Made by a program: the position numbers and the translations under genes. DNA of 6,247 bases from an uncultured Megasphaera sp. (GTDB taxonomy: Bacteria; Bacillota; Negativicutes; Veillonellales; Megasphaeraceae): the NCBI RefSeq assembly GCF_958350005.1, contig NZ_CATWFF010000121.1, positions 1 to 6,247 on the forward strand. The letters are read 5' to 3'. The notes below the pieces were generated by a model. The model saw nothing but the letters and a program-made list of their open reading frames with translations, was not told the origin of the DNA and did not search any database. Shown here one piece after another: positions 6,240 through 6,247 of the stretch. Numbering within the stretch: position 1 is the first letter of the stretch; every line of letters starts with the position of its first letter.

Positions 6240-6247
6240 ATTAAATA

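Noticed and set aside
1..6247. A new or accessory system (defence, phage, mobile element, CRISPR, RNA gene)
   Set aside because: All seven genes belong to known Rnf and ApbE families in a known gene order; I saw no repeat arrays, transposase, tRNA/rRNA or unassigned gene in the window.

Overview
The window holds one nearly complete operon on the minus strand, read from right to left: rnfC, rnfD, rnfG, rnfE, rnfA, rnfB and apbE. Together these encode the Rnf complex, a membrane-bound, ion-pumping ferredoxin:NAD+ oxidoreductase, and the flavin transferase that attaches FMN to two of its subunits. Coding density is very high. Every junction is a one-base overlap or a gap of at most 23 bases, so the seven genes are very likely one transcript. 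Its promoter lies beyond the right edge, because only about 20 bases upstream of rnfC are present.

Organism: the order CDGEAB, the short RnfC (about 450 residues, without the long C-terminal extension of proteobacterial RnfC), the cysteine-rich RnfB with several ferredoxin-like clusters, and strong purine-rich ribosome binding sites point to an anaerobic, fermentative member of the Bacillota (Firmicutes). The moderate GC content judged by eye and the style of the proteins suggest the Negativicutes (for example a Megasphaera or Dialister relative), but that is an inference with low to moderate confidence. No phage, transposon, CRISPR or RNA gene is visible.

How the genes work together: reduced ferredoxin should donate electrons to the Fe-S clusters of RnfB. 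They then pass through the membrane by way of an Fe-S site shared by RnfA and RnfE and the covalent FMN groups on RnfG and RnfD, and reach RnfC, which reduces NAD+ on the cytoplasmic side. The energy released drives Na+ or H+ export; the sequence does not show which ion. ApbE, exported and probably a lipoprotein, would transfer FMN from FAD to threonines in RnfD (Thr174) and RnfG (Thr160), so operon and cofactor machinery travel together.

Layout: 4871-6226 rnfC; 3810-4847 rnfD; 3254-3808 rnfG; 2631-3254 rnfE; 2059-2631 rnfA; 1194-2039 rnfB; 132-1190 apbE; 1-131 an AT-rich intergenic stretch with a good promoter match directed toward a gene beyond the left edge and an AT-rich dyad that could be a weak terminator.

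This is a known system, not a new one. The points most worth a second look are the apparent loss, in RnfE, of one of the four cysteines expected to hold the intramembrane Fe-S cluster (Ala108), with further unusual residues around the same site in RnfE and RnfA; a perfect 10-bp hairpin followed by a U-rich run inside the start of apbE; and departures from the usual flavinylation motif in RnfD and RnfG.
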